64,000 bases of DNA, taken from contig NZ_PQGA01000007.1 in the NCBI RefSeq assembly GCF_002917095.1, positions 186,001 through 250,000 of the forward strand, written 5' to 3'. Shown piece after piece: positions 17,556 through 26,799 of this stretch. The stretch comes from Paraburkholderia eburnea. GTDB lineage: Bacteria; Pseudomonadota; Gammaproteobacteria; Burkholderiales; Burkholderiaceae. The notes below the pieces were generated by a model. The model had not been told where the DNA came from. It saw only the letters and a list, made by a program, of their open reading frames with translations, and searched no databases. The number at the start of each line of letters is the position of its first letter. Positions within the stretch are counted from its first letter, which is position 1. A program made the translations under genes and the position numbers.

Positions 17556-18752
17556 TCATACTTTCTCGAGCGCCAGCGCGATACCCTGCCCGCCGCCGAT
17601 GCACAAGGTCACCACGCCGCGGCGCACGCCGTCACGCTGCATCGACCATGCAAGACGCGTCGTGAGAATCGCGCCCGTCGCGCCGATCGGATGGCCGTGC
17701 GCAATCGCGCCGCCTTCCACGTTGACCACATCGTCGGGAATGCCGAGTTGCTTCATCACCGCGAGCGGCACCGCCGCGAAGGCCTCATTGATCTCGAAGC
17801 GATCGACGTCGGCGAGCGACCAGCCCGCACGCTGCAACGCGACCTGCACAGCCGGCACCGGACCGAGGCCGAACATGCCCGGCTCGACGGCGGCCACGCC
17901 CCACGCGACGAGACGCACCATCGGCGCCAGGTTATGCGCTTCGGCGAAACCGCGCTCGGCCACCAGCATCGCCGCCGCCGCGCTGTTCAGCCCCGGCGCG
18001 TTGCCCGCCGTGATGGTGCCGTCCGGGCGGAACGCGGGCTTGAGCCTCGCGAGCGTGTCGAACGTCGTATCGGGACGCGGCGCCTCGTCGGTGTCGAAGC
18101 GCTCCACGCCCTTGCGGCCCTTGATCTCCACCGCGACGATTTCTTCCTTGAAACGTCCCGCCGCCTGCGCCGCCGCGAAGCGCTGCTGCGAACGCGCGGC
18201 CCAGCGATCCTGCTCGTCGCGCGTGAGTTCGGCCTTCGTCACGAGGTCTTCGGTATGCCAACCCGAATGCTGGTCCGAAAATGCATCGACAAGCCCGTCG
18301 CGCAACATGCTGTCATGCACTTCGGCGTTGCCCATGCGATAGCCCCAGCGCCCACCGTCGAGCAGATAAGGCGCGCGGTCCATGTTCTCCATGCCGCCCG
18401 CGAGCGCGACATCGGCGAGACCCAGCAGGATTTCCTGCGCTGCGCTCGCAATCGCCTGCGCGCCCGAGCCGCATACGCGATTCACCGTCAGCGCGGGCAC
18501 CTGCACCGGCACGCCGCCGCCCAGTTCCGCCTGACGCGCGGGGTTCATCTTGTTGCCGGCCTGAATCACGTTGCCAAGCACCACCGAGCCGAGCAGGGCC
18601 GGATCGAGTTTCGCGCGCGCGAGCGTTTCGCGCACCGCAATCGCACCCAGTTCCGTCGCCGGCACACCCTTGAGCGCACCGTTGAATGCCCCGATGGCCG
18701 TGCGCACCGGCTGACACAAGACGATTTCCCGCGCTGAATTCATGCTGCTCAT
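17556..18752 (-). CDS. acetyl-CoA acetyltransferase (thiolase)
   Basis: 398 residues from ATG 18752 (GGAG eight bases upstream). It condenses or cleaves acyl-CoA (acetoacetyl-CoA to two acetyl-CoA, or the reverse). Active-site Cys94 in NRVCGSGAQA, His354 in GHPIGATGA and Cys384 in CIGGGQGIAL are all present, as is the FEINEAFAAVPL motif. It could serve polyhydroxybutyrate synthesis, beta-oxidation or an aromatic ring-cleavage side path; the adjacent MarR regulator rather than phb genes favours a substrate-induced catabolic role. Chain-length preference cannot be read from the sequence. Confidence 0.92.
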   Translation of the reverse strand: MSSMNSAREIVLCQPVRTAIGAFNGALKGVPATELGAIAVRETLARAKLDPALLGSVVLGNVIQAGNKMNPARQAELGGGVPVQVPALTVNRVCGSGAQAIASAAQEILLGLADVALAGGMENMDRAPYLLDGGRWGYRMGNAEVHDSMLRDGLVDAFSDQHSGWHTEDLVTKAELTRDEQDRWAARSQQRFAAAQAAGRFKEEIVAVEIKGRKGVERFDTDEAPRPDTTFDTLARLKPAFRPDGTITAGNAPGLNSAAAAMLVAERGFAEAHNLAPMVRLVAWGVAAVEPGMFGLGPVPAVQVALQRAGWSLADVDRFEINEAFAAVPLAVMKQLGIPDDVVNVEGGAIAHGHPIGATGAILTTRLAWSMQRDGVRRGVVTLCIGGGQGIALALEKV

Positions 18753-18804
18753 CGTGTTTTCTCCATGAGGTTGCAGACGCTCTGCGTTCACTGCTTCAGT
18801 TTAT

Positions 18805-18820
18805 GTATGCATATGCACAC
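18805..18820. promoter_or_regulatory. putative MarR operator upstream of the thiolase gene
   Basis: GTATGCATATGCACAC is a 16-bp palindrome with one mismatched pair around a perfect TGCATATGCA core. It lies 53 bp upstream of the thiolase ATG. It resembles the palindromes at 24801-24812 and 25392-25405 by the paralogous MarR gene. Confidence 0.6.
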
Positions 18821-18924
18821 ATTCAAAGGATTTCATCGAGGCGGCATTCGTCACGCGTGGCACGGTTTATGTCGATGACAGGGCGCGGCATCGCACGACA
18901 CACTTGCGCCCCGCTCTTGTTCAC

Positions 18925-19461
18925 TCAGGCCACAGCTGGAAAATCCAGCGTCGTATCGTTCACGCGATTCACGAGATTCGTGAACGTAATCGATGCGATC
19001 GCCAAGGCCGTTTCCACGATCTGACGTTCCGTATAGCCGGCTTCCTTGACGGCGTTCACGTCGGATTGCGGCACCGTGCCGTGCGTGAGCACCAGCGTGC
19101 GCACGAAACGCACCAGCGCGTCGCGCTTCCCGTCGCCGGTGGCCTCGCCCGCGCGGACCTGCTTCATCGCTTCCGGCGTCAGGCCCGCGAACTTGCCGGC
19201 CAGCGTGTGCGCGGCCACGCAATAGTCACAACCGGCCACTTCGCTGACGGCGAGCTTGATCGTTTCGATATCGGCCTTCGAGAGCGAGCCGCCGGCCAGC
19301 ACGGCCTCGACGCCCAGCATCGCGCCGAGCGCTTCGGGGCTGTGCGTGCCGATGGTGGCGTAAGCGTTCGGCACCTTGCCAACGGCCTTGCGGATCTTCG
19401 CGAACACTTCTGCGGCTGCGCCGGTGGCTTCTTCGGGCTTGATGGCGGTAAGACGGGACAT
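18925..19461 (-). CDS. carboxymuconolactone decarboxylase/AhpD-like alkylhydroperoxidase
   Basis: 178 residues from ATG 19461, with AAGGAG seven bases upstream; upstream in-frame ATG codons lack an RBS. It carries the AhpD motif E-x3-C-x2-C-x3-H as EVAGCDYCVAAH, the redox-active cysteine pair and proton relay of peroxidases of this family. It is therefore predicted to reduce peroxides with thiol donors rather than act on carboxymuconolactone. It is divergent from an AraC regulator 139 bp away, a frequent pairing for such genes. Confidence 0.88.
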   Translation of the reverse strand: MSRLTAIKPEEATGAAAEVFAKIRKAVGKVPNAYATIGTHSPEALGAMLGVEAVLAGGSLSKADIETIKLAVSEVAGCDYCVAAHTLAGKFAGLTPEAMKQVRAGEATGDGKRDALVRFVRTLVLTHGTVPQSDVNAVKEAGYTERQIVETALAIASITFTNLVNRVNDTTLDFPAVA

Positions 19462-19600
19462 GATCGACTCCTTGTTGACTGGGGTTTGTTGCATCCGGTA
19501 CGCCATCGTCGATGGCATGAGAGGAGTCTAGGCGCACAGCCTCGCGCTTTTAATGCCAGAATGGCGCGACTTCATGCTCATTCGTCTCACGCCGCCGACC

Positions 19601-20527
19601 ATGGATATCCTCAGCCGCCTTTTGTCGCTCATGCCCGTCGCGGGCCGCCTCGACGTGCGCTGCCATTTCGGCGCGCCGTGGCGCATCGACCAGCCCGACA
19701 CCGAACCGCGCGAAATGCGCTACCACGTGCTGCTGAGCGGATCGGCGGTCGTCGAGGACGCCCACGGTGCGCCCGCCGCGCTGCAAGCGGGCGATATCGT
19801 GCTGTTCCCCTCCGGCGGCGCGCACCGGTTGCACGACGGCAGCGGCGCGCCGCCCGCCGCCGTCGACACGCGCGTGGAGCACGGCCGCACGATCGAGACG
19901 AACCACGGCGATGGCGAAGTCGCCGATGTGCTCTGCGGCAGCTTCGTGCTGCCCGCCGTGCCGCAGCGCCTGCTGCGCGAGAATCTGCCCGCGCGCCTCG
20001 TGGTGCGCAGCGCGCCCGAGGGCGGCGCGGCGCCCGAGCGCCTCGTGCGCCTGATCGACCTGCTGCGCGACGAGGCGCTCGAAGCGCAACCCGGCAGCGA
20101 ATCGCTCGTCAACCATCTGTCGGGCGCGCTCTTCGCGCTCACGCTGCGCTACGCGAGCCATACCGACGCGCCGCCGCGCGGCCTGCTCGCGCTCGCGCAA
20201 CGTCCGCGCCTGCAACCGGCCATCGACGCAATGTTCGACACCCCCGGCAAGCCCTGGACGCTGCCCGAACTCGCCGAGCTTTGCCATATGTCGCGCGCGA
20301 CCTTCGCGCGCCATTTCGACGAAGCCATCGGCCGTTCGGCTTCCGACGTGCTCACCGATATCCGCATGACGCTCGCGGGACGCCTGCTTGCGCAGGGCAG
20401 CCAGCCCGTCGCCGAGATCGGCGAATTCGTCGGCTATCAATCCGATGCCGCATTCCAGCGCGGCTTCAAGCGCCACGTAGGCATGACGCCCGCGCAGTGG
20501 CGCACGGCCGCGCGCTCGCACGTGTAA
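19601..20527 (+). CDS. AraC-family regulator with cupin sensor domain
   Basis: 308 residues if started at ATG 19601 (MDILSRLLSL, the usual beginning of this family). In-frame ATGs at 19553 and 19574 would add up to 16 residues; none has a clear RBS, so the start is uncertain. N-terminal cupin-type sensor domain (about 1-180: FGAPWRIDQPD, LQAGDIVLFPSGGAHRLHD). C-terminal pair of helix-turn-helices (AELCHMSRATFARHF and IGEFVGYQSDAAFQRGFKRH). It faces the AhpD-like gene and probably activates it in response to an unknown small molecule. Confidence 0.88.
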   Translation: MDILSRLLSLMPVAGRLDVRCHFGAPWRIDQPDTEPREMRYHVLLSGSAVVEDAHGAPAALQAGDIVLFPSGGAHRLHDGSGAPPAAVDTRVEHGRTIETNHGDGEVADVLCGSFVLPAVPQRLLRENLPARLVVRSAPEGGAAPERLVRLIDLLRDEALEAQPGSESLVNHLSGALFALTLRYASHTDAPPRGLLALAQRPRLQPAIDAMFDTPGKPWTLPELAELCHMSRATFARHFDEAIGRSASDVLTDIRMTLAGRLLAQGSQPVAEIGEFVGYQSDAAFQRGFKRHVGMTPAQWRTAARSHV

Positions 20528-20556
20528 CTTCGCCGTTTGATTCGGATGACTGACCA

Positions 20557-22032
20557 TCAGCCGCCTTGCGCGTGATCCGCAGTCTGGGCAATCACGTCGC
20601 CGCTCTCGCTCCAGCCGCCGCCCAGCGAGCGATAAAGCGCCACCGCCGCCTGCGCGCGCTCGCGCTGCGCATCGTTGAGCAGATCGGCATCGGCAAGCCA
20701 GGTTTGCTGCGCGCTCAGCACGTCGAGAAAATCGGCCGCGCCGCCCTTGTAAAGCTGGTTCGCGAGCTTGAGCGCCTGTGCCGACGACGCCACCGCATCG
20801 TGCAACTGCTGCGTCTGCGTGGCCGTGCTCACGAGATCGGTGCGACTGTCCTCCACTTCGCGCAGCGCCTGCAACATCGTCTGTTGCAGATTGAGCTGCG
20901 ATTCACGCATGCGGCTCTCGCTTTGCTCGATATCGGCGGTAATGCGGCCCGCGTTGAAGATCGGACTGGTCGCGCCTAGCGCCGCACTGAAGAGGTTATC
21001 GGTCAGCGTCGGCATGCCCAGATACGACGACGCCAGCACGCCGTCCGTGAGATTGAGCGAGAACTTCGGGTAACGCTCCGCGCGCGCCACGCCTACTTCC
21101 GCCGCGCGCTGCTGCACGGTTGCGTAGGCGGCTTGCACGTCGGGGCGTCGCAGCAGCGCCTGCGACGGCAACAGTTGCGGCACGCTCTGCGGCGCGACGG
21201 GGATCGGTGCAGGCGTGGCCAGTGCAAGCCGCGAGACGGATTCGGGCGTGCGGCCCGTATAAACCGCGATCAGATTCAACTGATGATCGATACTGGCCTG
21301 CGCGCGCGGAATGCGCGCCCGCAATTCGCTCAGTTGCGTCTGCGCGCGCGTCACATCGAGTTGCGTAGAAAGGCCGTACTTCAGGCGATCCTGCGTCAGT
21401 TGCAAGGTGCGCTGACGTATCGATACGTTATCCTGAAGGATCTTCAATTCGGCCTGCGCCCAGCGCAGATCGACATAGGCCGACGCCGTATCGGCCGCCA
21501 GCGCGAGCCGCACCGCGTCCAGCGCATGTTGCTGGCCAACGAGATTCGCCTGTGCCGCCAGCAGGTCGAGCCGCTCGCCGCCGAACACATCGGGCGACCA
21601 ACTGAGCGCCACGCCCGCGCCCGCCTGCTTCACATAGCCCAGCGGCGGCGGCGTGTTCTGACGCGCATAGGCGCCCTGCGCCGTGAAATCCAGTTGCGGC
21701 AGCAGCACCGCATGTTTTTGCGTGGTGATCGATTGCGCCTGCTTCACGCGCTCGGCGGCGGCCTGCAGATCGAGGTTGCCGGTCAGCACGCTCGCGAGCA
21801 GCGTATCGAGCGTGGCATCGTCGAATTGCGCCCACCAGGCGCGTGCATCGACGGCGTCCTGCGGCGCGTCGATGCGCCAGGCGCCAGGCGCCGTCGATTG
21901 CACGGCGGCGGGCAGATCGGGATGCTGCGCGGGCTGCACGGCACAGGCGGCCAGTGTCGCAAGCGCGGCGGCGGCGAGCGTCGAAATCACCAGGCGCGCG
22001 GGACTGGCGAATGAAAGAATAGACGTGGGCAT
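20557..22032 (-). CDS. NodT/OprM-type outer membrane efflux lipoprotein
   Basis: 491 residues. A signal peptide with lipobox LATLAAC (residues about 23-30) gives an acylated outer-membrane protein. Two OEP repeats form the trimeric channel, with typical phrases QAAAERVKQAQSITTQKHAVLLPQ-like helices, VDLRWAQAELKILQ and LLRRPDVQAAYATVQQRAAE. It is the third gene of the emrA-emrB-nodT operon, starting 16 bp after emrB, and supplies the exit duct. It ends 29 bp from the converging AraC gene. Substrates are not predictable from sequence. Confidence 0.93.
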   Translation of the reverse strand: MPTSILSFASPARLVISTLAAAALATLAACAVQPAQHPDLPAAVQSTAPGAWRIDAPQDAVDARAWWAQFDDATLDTLLASVLTGNLDLQAAAERVKQAQSITTQKHAVLLPQLDFTAQGAYARQNTPPPLGYVKQAGAGVALSWSPDVFGGERLDLLAAQANLVGQQHALDAVRLALAADTASAYVDLRWAQAELKILQDNVSIRQRTLQLTQDRLKYGLSTQLDVTRAQTQLSELRARIPRAQASIDHQLNLIAVYTGRTPESVSRLALATPAPIPVAPQSVPQLLPSQALLRRPDVQAAYATVQQRAAEVGVARAERYPKFSLNLTDGVLASSYLGMPTLTDNLFSAALGATSPIFNAGRITADIEQSESRMRESQLNLQQTMLQALREVEDSRTDLVSTATQTQQLHDAVASSAQALKLANQLYKGGAADFLDVLSAQQTWLADADLLNDAQRERAQAAVALYRSLGGGWSESGDVIAQTADHAQGG

Positions 22033-22048
22033 GTTGGACCTTTAAGGC

Positions 22049-23665
22049 TCAATGAGCGTCGGGCGGCGGCGCGGCGGTCGTGATGGGCCGCGAGAACAGC
22101 GCGCAGACAATCGCAACGACGAAGCACAGCGAAAGCACGAAGAACGTATCGGAGAAAGTCATCACCAGCGCTTCGCGCAGCACGAGCGCATGCAATTGGG
22201 CGATGCCCGTTTGCGCCGCGTCGAGCGTATTGCCCGCGACCGACTGCCAGTAAGCCGTGCGTCCCGCCAGCAGCCCCTCGACTTGCGGCACGCCATGCGT
22301 GACGCTTTCGTTCAGGCGCAGATAGTGAAAATTGAGGCGATCGTTGAGCATGGTCGCGCTCACGGCAATGCCGATCGCGCCGCCCAGATTACGCATCAGG
22401 TTGAAAAGTCCGCTGGCCGACTTGAGGCGCGAAGGCGGCAGCGAACCCAGCGACATCGTCACGATAGGCGGCACCGCGAATTGCTGGCCGATGCCGCGCA
22501 GCGCCTGCGGCAGCAGGAATTGCTGCCAGCCCCAGTCGTGCGTGAGCGGCACATACAGATAACAGCCCAGCCCGAAGCAGACGAGCCCGAACATCAGCAG
22601 CGCGCGCATACTGAAATAGCGCGTGGCATATGCATAGACGCCGAGCGCGAGCAACTGGAACACGCCCACCGACAACAGCGACAGCCCGATCTGCAAGGAG
22701 CTGAAACCGCGCACTTCGGCCAGAAAGAGCGGTGTGAGGAACACCGCGACGAAGATGCCGATGCCCGTCACGAACGAGAGCACGCTGCCGATGCCGAAGT
22801 TGCGCACCGTGAGCGCGCGCAGATCGACGACGGGGTCTTTTGCGCTCAGCGCGTGCACGATAAACAGGAAACCGCTGATCGCCGCGATCCACGCGCAGGT
22901 CACGATGGCATCGTCGCCGAACCAGTTCTTGCGCGGCCCTTCTTCCAGCACGTATTCGAGGCAGCCGAGAAATCCGCACATCAGCAGGATGCCTAAGTAG
23001 TCACCGCGCTTGATGAGCGAGAGATCGGGTTCGTCGATATGCACGTACTTCGGCACCAGCGCGGCCACGGCGATGCCGGGCACGAGGTTCAGATAGAACA
23101 GCCAGTGCCACGACCATTGATCGGTGATCCAGCCGCCGATCACGGGGCCGAGCGTGGGCGCCAGCGACGCGAGCGCGCCAATCGTGGTCGACGCCACGAT
23201 GCGCTGCCTGCCGGGAAACAGCACGAATGCGGTGGTGAACACCGTGGGGATCATCGCCGCGCCCAGTGCGCCTTGCAGCGCGCGAAACACGATCATCGAC
23301 TGGATGTCCCACGCGAGACCGCACAACATGCTCGTGATCGTGAAACCCACCGCCGACGCCACGAACAGCCAGCGCGTCGAGAGCACTTTCGAGAGCCAAC
23401 CCGACATCGGAATCACCATGATTTCGGCGATCAGATAGGCGGTCTGCACCCAGGAAAGCTCATCCTGGCTCGCGGACAGCCCGCCGCCGATATCGCGCAG
23501 CGACGACGCGACGATCTGGATATCGAGCGTGGCCATGAAGAAGCCGATGCACATCAGCGCGAAGGCAAAGGCGCGCTGGCCGATGGGCTGGAGATGCGGC
23601 GCGAGCGGTGCGGGCGGTGTGGGTGGTGCGGCGGCGATTTCAGCGGCGGAGGTCGGGGCGTTCAT
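22049..23665 (-). CDS. emrB: EmrB/QacA-type MFS drug:H+ antiporter (DHA2)
   Basis: 538 residues with about 14 TM segments, the DHA2 family size. Family motifs: MATLDIQIVASSLRDIGG (motif D1 in TM1), LSWVQTAYLIAEIMVIPMSG, and motif C-like VIGGWITDQWSWHWLFYLN. It works with the upstream periplasmic adaptor and downstream NodT protein as a tripartite exporter. It starts 17 bp after emrA. Such pumps export hydrophobic uncouplers, phenolics or antibiotics; the neighbouring MarR suggests induction by an aromatic acid. Confidence 0.94.
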   Translation of the reverse strand: MNAPTSAAEIAAAPPTPPAPLAPHLQPIGQRAFAFALMCIGFFMATLDIQIVASSLRDIGGGLSASQDELSWVQTAYLIAEIMVIPMSGWLSKVLSTRWLFVASAVGFTITSMLCGLAWDIQSMIVFRALQGALGAAMIPTVFTTAFVLFPGRQRIVASTTIGALASLAPTLGPVIGGWITDQWSWHWLFYLNLVPGIAVAALVPKYVHIDEPDLSLIKRGDYLGILLMCGFLGCLEYVLEEGPRKNWFGDDAIVTCAWIAAISGFLFIVHALSAKDPVVDLRALTVRNFGIGSVLSFVTGIGIFVAVFLTPLFLAEVRGFSSLQIGLSLLSVGVFQLLALGVYAYATRYFSMRALLMFGLVCFGLGCYLYVPLTHDWGWQQFLLPQALRGIGQQFAVPPIVTMSLGSLPPSRLKSASGLFNLMRNLGGAIGIAVSATMLNDRLNFHYLRLNESVTHGVPQVEGLLAGRTAYWQSVAGNTLDAAQTGIAQLHALVLREALVMTFSDTFFVLSLCFVVAIVCALFSRPITTAAPPPDAH

Positions 23666-23682
23666 AGCGTCTCGCCTGCCGT

Positions 23683-24789
23683 TCAGTTCGAGGCCGCGGT
23701 GACGGGCTTGCCGCCATCGCCCTGATCGCCCAGATGCACCTTCACGGTCGCCGACAAGCCGGGCCGCAGCACGCCTTCCATACCTTGCGGCACATCGACG
23801 TGAATGCGCACCGGCACGCGCTGCACGATCTTCGTGAAGTTGCCCGTGGCGTTTTCGGGCGGCAGCACGCTGAAGGTTGCGCCGGTTGCGGGCGCGAGGC
23901 TTTCCACCGTGCCGTGCAGCGTGCCGCTCGCGGCGTCCAGTTCGACGTCGGCGCGCTCGCCCACACGCATCTTCTTCAACTGGTCTTCCTTGAAGTTGGC
24001 GTCCACCCAGAGGTCGCGCGCGGGCACCACCGTCAGCAGGGGCGAGCCGACGTTCGCGAGCATGCCCACGCGCGCCGTGCGATTGCCGATAAAGCCGTCC
24101 ACGGGCGAGCGGATCGTCGTGTATTCGACGTTGAGCGCGGCGAGGCGCCGGCTCGCTTCGGCCGTGCCCACGCGCGCCTGGGCATCGACGATCTTCGCGG
24201 CCAGCACGTCGAGCTGACGCTGCGCGGCCACCACCGACGCGCCGCTCTGCGCAACCGATGCCTGCGCCTTGGCGAAGTCCGCATCGGCGCGCTCGACCAG
24301 TTGGTTCGAGACCGCATCGTCCTTCACGAGCGCACGGTAGCGCGTCTGGTCCTGGGCGCTGCGCGTGAGTTCGGCGCTTGATGCGCGCACTTCGGCCTGA
24401 TGCTGGTTGATGACCGCCGTCTGCAAGGTGCGCTGCGCTTCGAGTTCCGTCACGGCGGCGCGGGCGCTTGCAAGATCGGCATCGGCCTGCGCGAGCTTCG
24501 CGTCGTAGTCGCGCGAATCCAGACGCATCAGCAGTTGACCTGCCTTCACGCGCTGGTTGTCCTGTACGTCGATTTCGGAGACGAAGCCGCTCACGCGCGG
24601 CGCCATCAGGGTGACGTTGCCGCCGACATAGGCGTCGTCGGTGCTCTGCACGAAGCGCAGCACGAAGAACCAGTAGCCGGCCGCCGCCGCGAGCACGAGC
24701 GCCACCGCGCCCAGCGCGAGACGCATCCAGGGCAGACCTGCGCGCTCGCGCGGCGCGGCACCCGTGGCAGGAGTGGAAGGACTCGACAT
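23683..24789 (-). CDS. emrA: EmrA/HlyD-type membrane fusion protein
   Basis: 368 residues from ATG 24789 with AGGTGA before it; a GTG three codons earlier is possible. One N-terminal TM helix (LALGAVALVLAAAAGYWFFVL), a lipoyl/barrel-sandwich half (VSEIDVQDNQRVKAGQLLMRLD), a long alpha-hairpin (about residues 85-200), the second lipoyl half (IRSPVDGFIGNRTARVGMLAN) and a beta-barrel. It bridges EmrB to NodT in the periplasm. First structural gene of the pump operon, 94 bp after the MarR gene. Confidence 0.94.
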   Translation of the reverse strand: MSSPSTPATGAAPRERAGLPWMRLALGAVALVLAAAAGYWFFVLRFVQSTDDAYVGGNVTLMAPRVSGFVSEIDVQDNQRVKAGQLLMRLDSRDYDAKLAQADADLASARAAVTELEAQRTLQTAVINQHQAEVRASSAELTRSAQDQTRYRALVKDDAVSNQLVERADADFAKAQASVAQSGASVVAAQRQLDVLAAKIVDAQARVGTAEASRRLAALNVEYTTIRSPVDGFIGNRTARVGMLANVGSPLLTVVPARDLWVDANFKEDQLKKMRVGERADVELDAASGTLHGTVESLAPATGATFSVLPPENATGNFTKIVQRVPVRIHVDVPQGMEGVLRPGLSATVKVHLGDQGDGGKPVTAASN

Positions 24790-24800
24790 GTCGCTCACCT

Positions 24801-24812
24801 GTGTATATGCAC
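24801..24812. promoter_or_regulatory. putative MarR operator at the emrA start
   Basis: GTGTATATGCAC, an imperfect 12-bp palindrome (five of six pairs), ends 11 bp before the emrA ATG. Bound repressor here would block transcription or translation start of the pump genes. Same GTGYATATRCAC type as the site upstream of the thiolase. Confidence 0.5.
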
Positions 24813-24882
24813 TATGTAGATTAAAAAATTGCCGCTCTGCGATTGAGGCGGCCCGACTCGAAGACCGATAAACCTACTGGAT

Positions 24883-25398
24883 TCACACCGCGCGCGTGAT
24901 GCGCAACAACTCGCGCCGCAACCACGCCGCGCGGCGCGGCCCGAAGCGGCGCTCGAATTCGTCCTGCGCGGCGCGCCAATGCACGTTGGCCTCGGTCAGC
25001 CGTTCGCGGCCCGCCTGCGTGAGCGCGAGACGCCGGCGGCGGCATTCGCGCGCCTGCGCCATGTCTTCCACCAGCGCGCCACGCAACAGCGGACGCAGCG
25101 CGCGCACCAGCGTCGTGCGCTCCATCACCATCGTGCGGGACAGTTGCGCCATCGTCAGCGACGCCTCGCCGCCCGCCACCGCCGCCGCGCCCAGCGCCCC
25201 CAGGATGCTGAACTGCGTGGGCGTGAGCCCCGCCGCGCTCAGGTGCCGCTCGTATAGCTGCGACAGATGGCGGGCGGCCTGACGCACCGCGAAACAATCG
25301 TCGTGCTCCGGAAACGGCGCTTGCGCCGACATATCGGCGACGGTCTCGACCAACGGGTCGACGAAAGAATCGGCGAAAGGATCGGCATAGATGTGCAT
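24883..25398 (-). CDS. MarR/EmrR-type repressor of the efflux operon
   Basis: 171 residues from ATG 25398; a GTG at 25404 or an ATG at 25332 (MSAQAPFPEHDDCF) are alternatives and none has a strong RBS. MarR winged helix: TPTQFSILGALGAAAVAGGE, recognition helix MERTTLVRALRPLLRGALVE. It is paralogous to the 145-residue MarR at 17048-17485 (shared CFAxRQAARxxxQLYERHLS). It precedes emrA in the same direction, the usual emrRAB arrangement. The operator-like TGTGCATACGCACA overlaps its start region, which suggests autorepression; it would also favour the later start at 25332. Confidence 0.87.
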   Translation of the reverse strand: MHIYADPFADSFVDPLVETVADMSAQAPFPEHDDCFAVRQAARHLSQLYERHLSAAGLTPTQFSILGALGAAAVAGGEASLTMAQLSRTMVMERTTLVRALRPLLRGALVEDMAQARECRRRRLALTQAGRERLTEANVHWRAAQDEFERRFGPRRAAWLRRELLRITRAV

Positions 25399-25405
25399 AC
25401 GCACA
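25392..25405. promoter_or_regulatory. putative MarR operator at the marR (emrR-like) gene
   Basis: TGTGC-ATAC-GCACA, perfect 5-bp arms around 4 bp, at the 5' end of the MarR gene. Third member of the TGCATATGCA-like group in the window. Confidence 0.55.
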
Positions 25406-25500
25406 GATTAGACGGCAGTGGGTTCCGCCACAACTGCCGCGCGCGGCATCACTCTATAACCGCGCGGAGAACAATACCGTATTTGAGCGCCCGCTCACTT

Positions 25501-26421
25501 TCAATCGACTTTCTGCGCAGGCTGCACCACGCCGCCGAAAAACTCCGTCGCGTGGTCGATGAACGCGCGCACCTTGGCTGGCAGCAGCGTGCGCGAGGTG
25601 TAGGCCAGCCGGATTTCGATCTGCATGTCGCTGATGGGAAAGTCGTCGAGCAGCGTGACGAGGCGGCCATCGTCCAGTTCCGCCTGCACCAGTCCTTGCG
25701 GCAGGATGCCGATGCCAAAACCCTGCAGAACCATCTCGCGGTTGAACTCGGGATTGTTCGAGGCGATTTCGTACTTGAGCGGCACGGTCACGTCCTGCCC
25801 GTCGACGCGAAAGGTCATTGTGGGCTTGCGCAGCGACGGCGGCATCGGCACGAACACATGCGAGGCCAGCTCCGAGGGATGCTTTGGCGTGGACGTCGCG
25901 GCCAGATACGCGGGCGTGGTGACGAGCGCGAGCGGAATGCGTTCGAGCAGTTTGGTCACCGTGGTGTCGGTGTTGAGCATGAACGGCAGCACGAGACCGA
26001 GATCGTAGCCGTCCGCGACCAGATCGACGGGGCGCTCGGTCATCATCACGTCGAGCGTCACCTTCGGATGCGCGCGCTTGAAGCTGGAAATCAGCGGCAC
26101 GAGCCGGTTCACCGTCGCCGTGGTGTGCGCGACGATGCGCAGCACGCCGTTGGCCTCGCGGGTCTGCTCGGTGGCGCCCGCCTCCAGCGCGTCCAGGTCG
26201 TCCAGCACGCGGCAGCAGCCGTCGTAGAAGCGCTCGGCCGCCTCGGTCAGCGAGACGGCGCGCGTGGTCCGATGAAAGAGCCGGCTGCCCAGGCGCTTTT
26301 CGAGCCGCGCGATCGCGCGCGAGACGACGGGCGTGGCGAGGCCGTGCATGTCCGCGGCGCGCGTGAAGCTGCGCGCCTCGACGACGGAACGGAAAATCCG
26401 CAGGGTGTCGATATAGTCCAT
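25501..26421 (-). CDS. LysR-family transcriptional regulator
   Basis: 306 residues, standard LysR length. N-terminal helix-turn-helix (LRIFRSVVEARSFTRAADMH, then VVSRAIARLEKRLGSRLFHRTT, residues about 8-55), linker helix, and a type 2 periplasmic-binding-protein-like effector domain ending around residue 295. It is most like the subgroup that represses efflux or catabolic neighbours. It follows the small winged-helix gene in the same direction after 68 bp and is followed by the MarR gene. Target and effector unknown. Confidence 0.9.
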   Translation of the reverse strand: MDYIDTLRIFRSVVEARSFTRAADMHGLATPVVSRAIARLEKRLGSRLFHRTTRAVSLTEAAERFYDGCCRVLDDLDALEAGATEQTREANGVLRIVAHTTATVNRLVPLISSFKRAHPKVTLDVMMTERPVDLVADGYDLGLVLPFMLNTDTTVTKLLERIPLALVTTPAYLAATSTPKHPSELASHVFVPMPPSLRKPTMTFRVDGQDVTVPLKYEIASNNPEFNREMVLQGFGIGILPQGLVQAELDDGRLVTLLDDFPISDMQIEIRLAYTSRTLLPAKVRAFIDHATEFFGGVVQPAQKVD

Positions 26422-26489
26422 GGCAATGGCGATTGGAGTCGATGGCGTAGCTTAAGGCCACACGCGCAAACGCGCCTGGGCCCGCTGGA

Positions 26490-26789
26490 TCACGGCGCGT
26501 CCTGGCCGAAGACTTCGGCGCAGAACGTGCGGCCGTCGTCGGACAGGCTCGCGCGGCCGGTGCCGTCTTCGGCGAGCGTGGTCACCACGAGGCCGCTGTC
26601 GACCAGCGCGGTCAGGTGGCGGCGCAGCCCGCTCATCGGCACGCCGGCCTGCTTGGAGAGCTTCGCGAGCGACCATTCGCGATCGGGCGTTTCGCGGTGT
26701 GCGCGCCAGAGCTGCTCGAGGATGGCGACCAGCACCGGGTCGATGCCGCCTTCGTCGTTGCCGTCGTCGCTGTTATCTTCGTCGTGCAT
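26490..26789 (-). CDS. small winged-helix (ArsR-like) DNA-binding protein
   Basis: 99 residues from ATG 26789, with GGAG seven bases upstream. After an acidic N-terminus (MHDEDNSDDGNDEGGID) it has a compact winged helix: DREWSLAKLSKQAGVPMSGL, recognition helix SGLRRHLTALVDSGLVV, wing DGTGRASLSDDGR. No metal-sensing cysteines of ArsR proteins except one Cys near the end. It starts 10 bp after the MocR stop and is clearly in that operon. Family assignment is general; its target is unknown. Confidence 0.8.
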   Translation of the reverse strand: MHDEDNSDDGNDEGGIDPVLVAILEQLWRAHRETPDREWSLAKLSKQAGVPMSGLRRHLTALVDSGLVVTTLAEDGTGRASLSDDGRTFCAEVFGQDAP

Positions 26790-26799
26790 CGTGGTCTCC

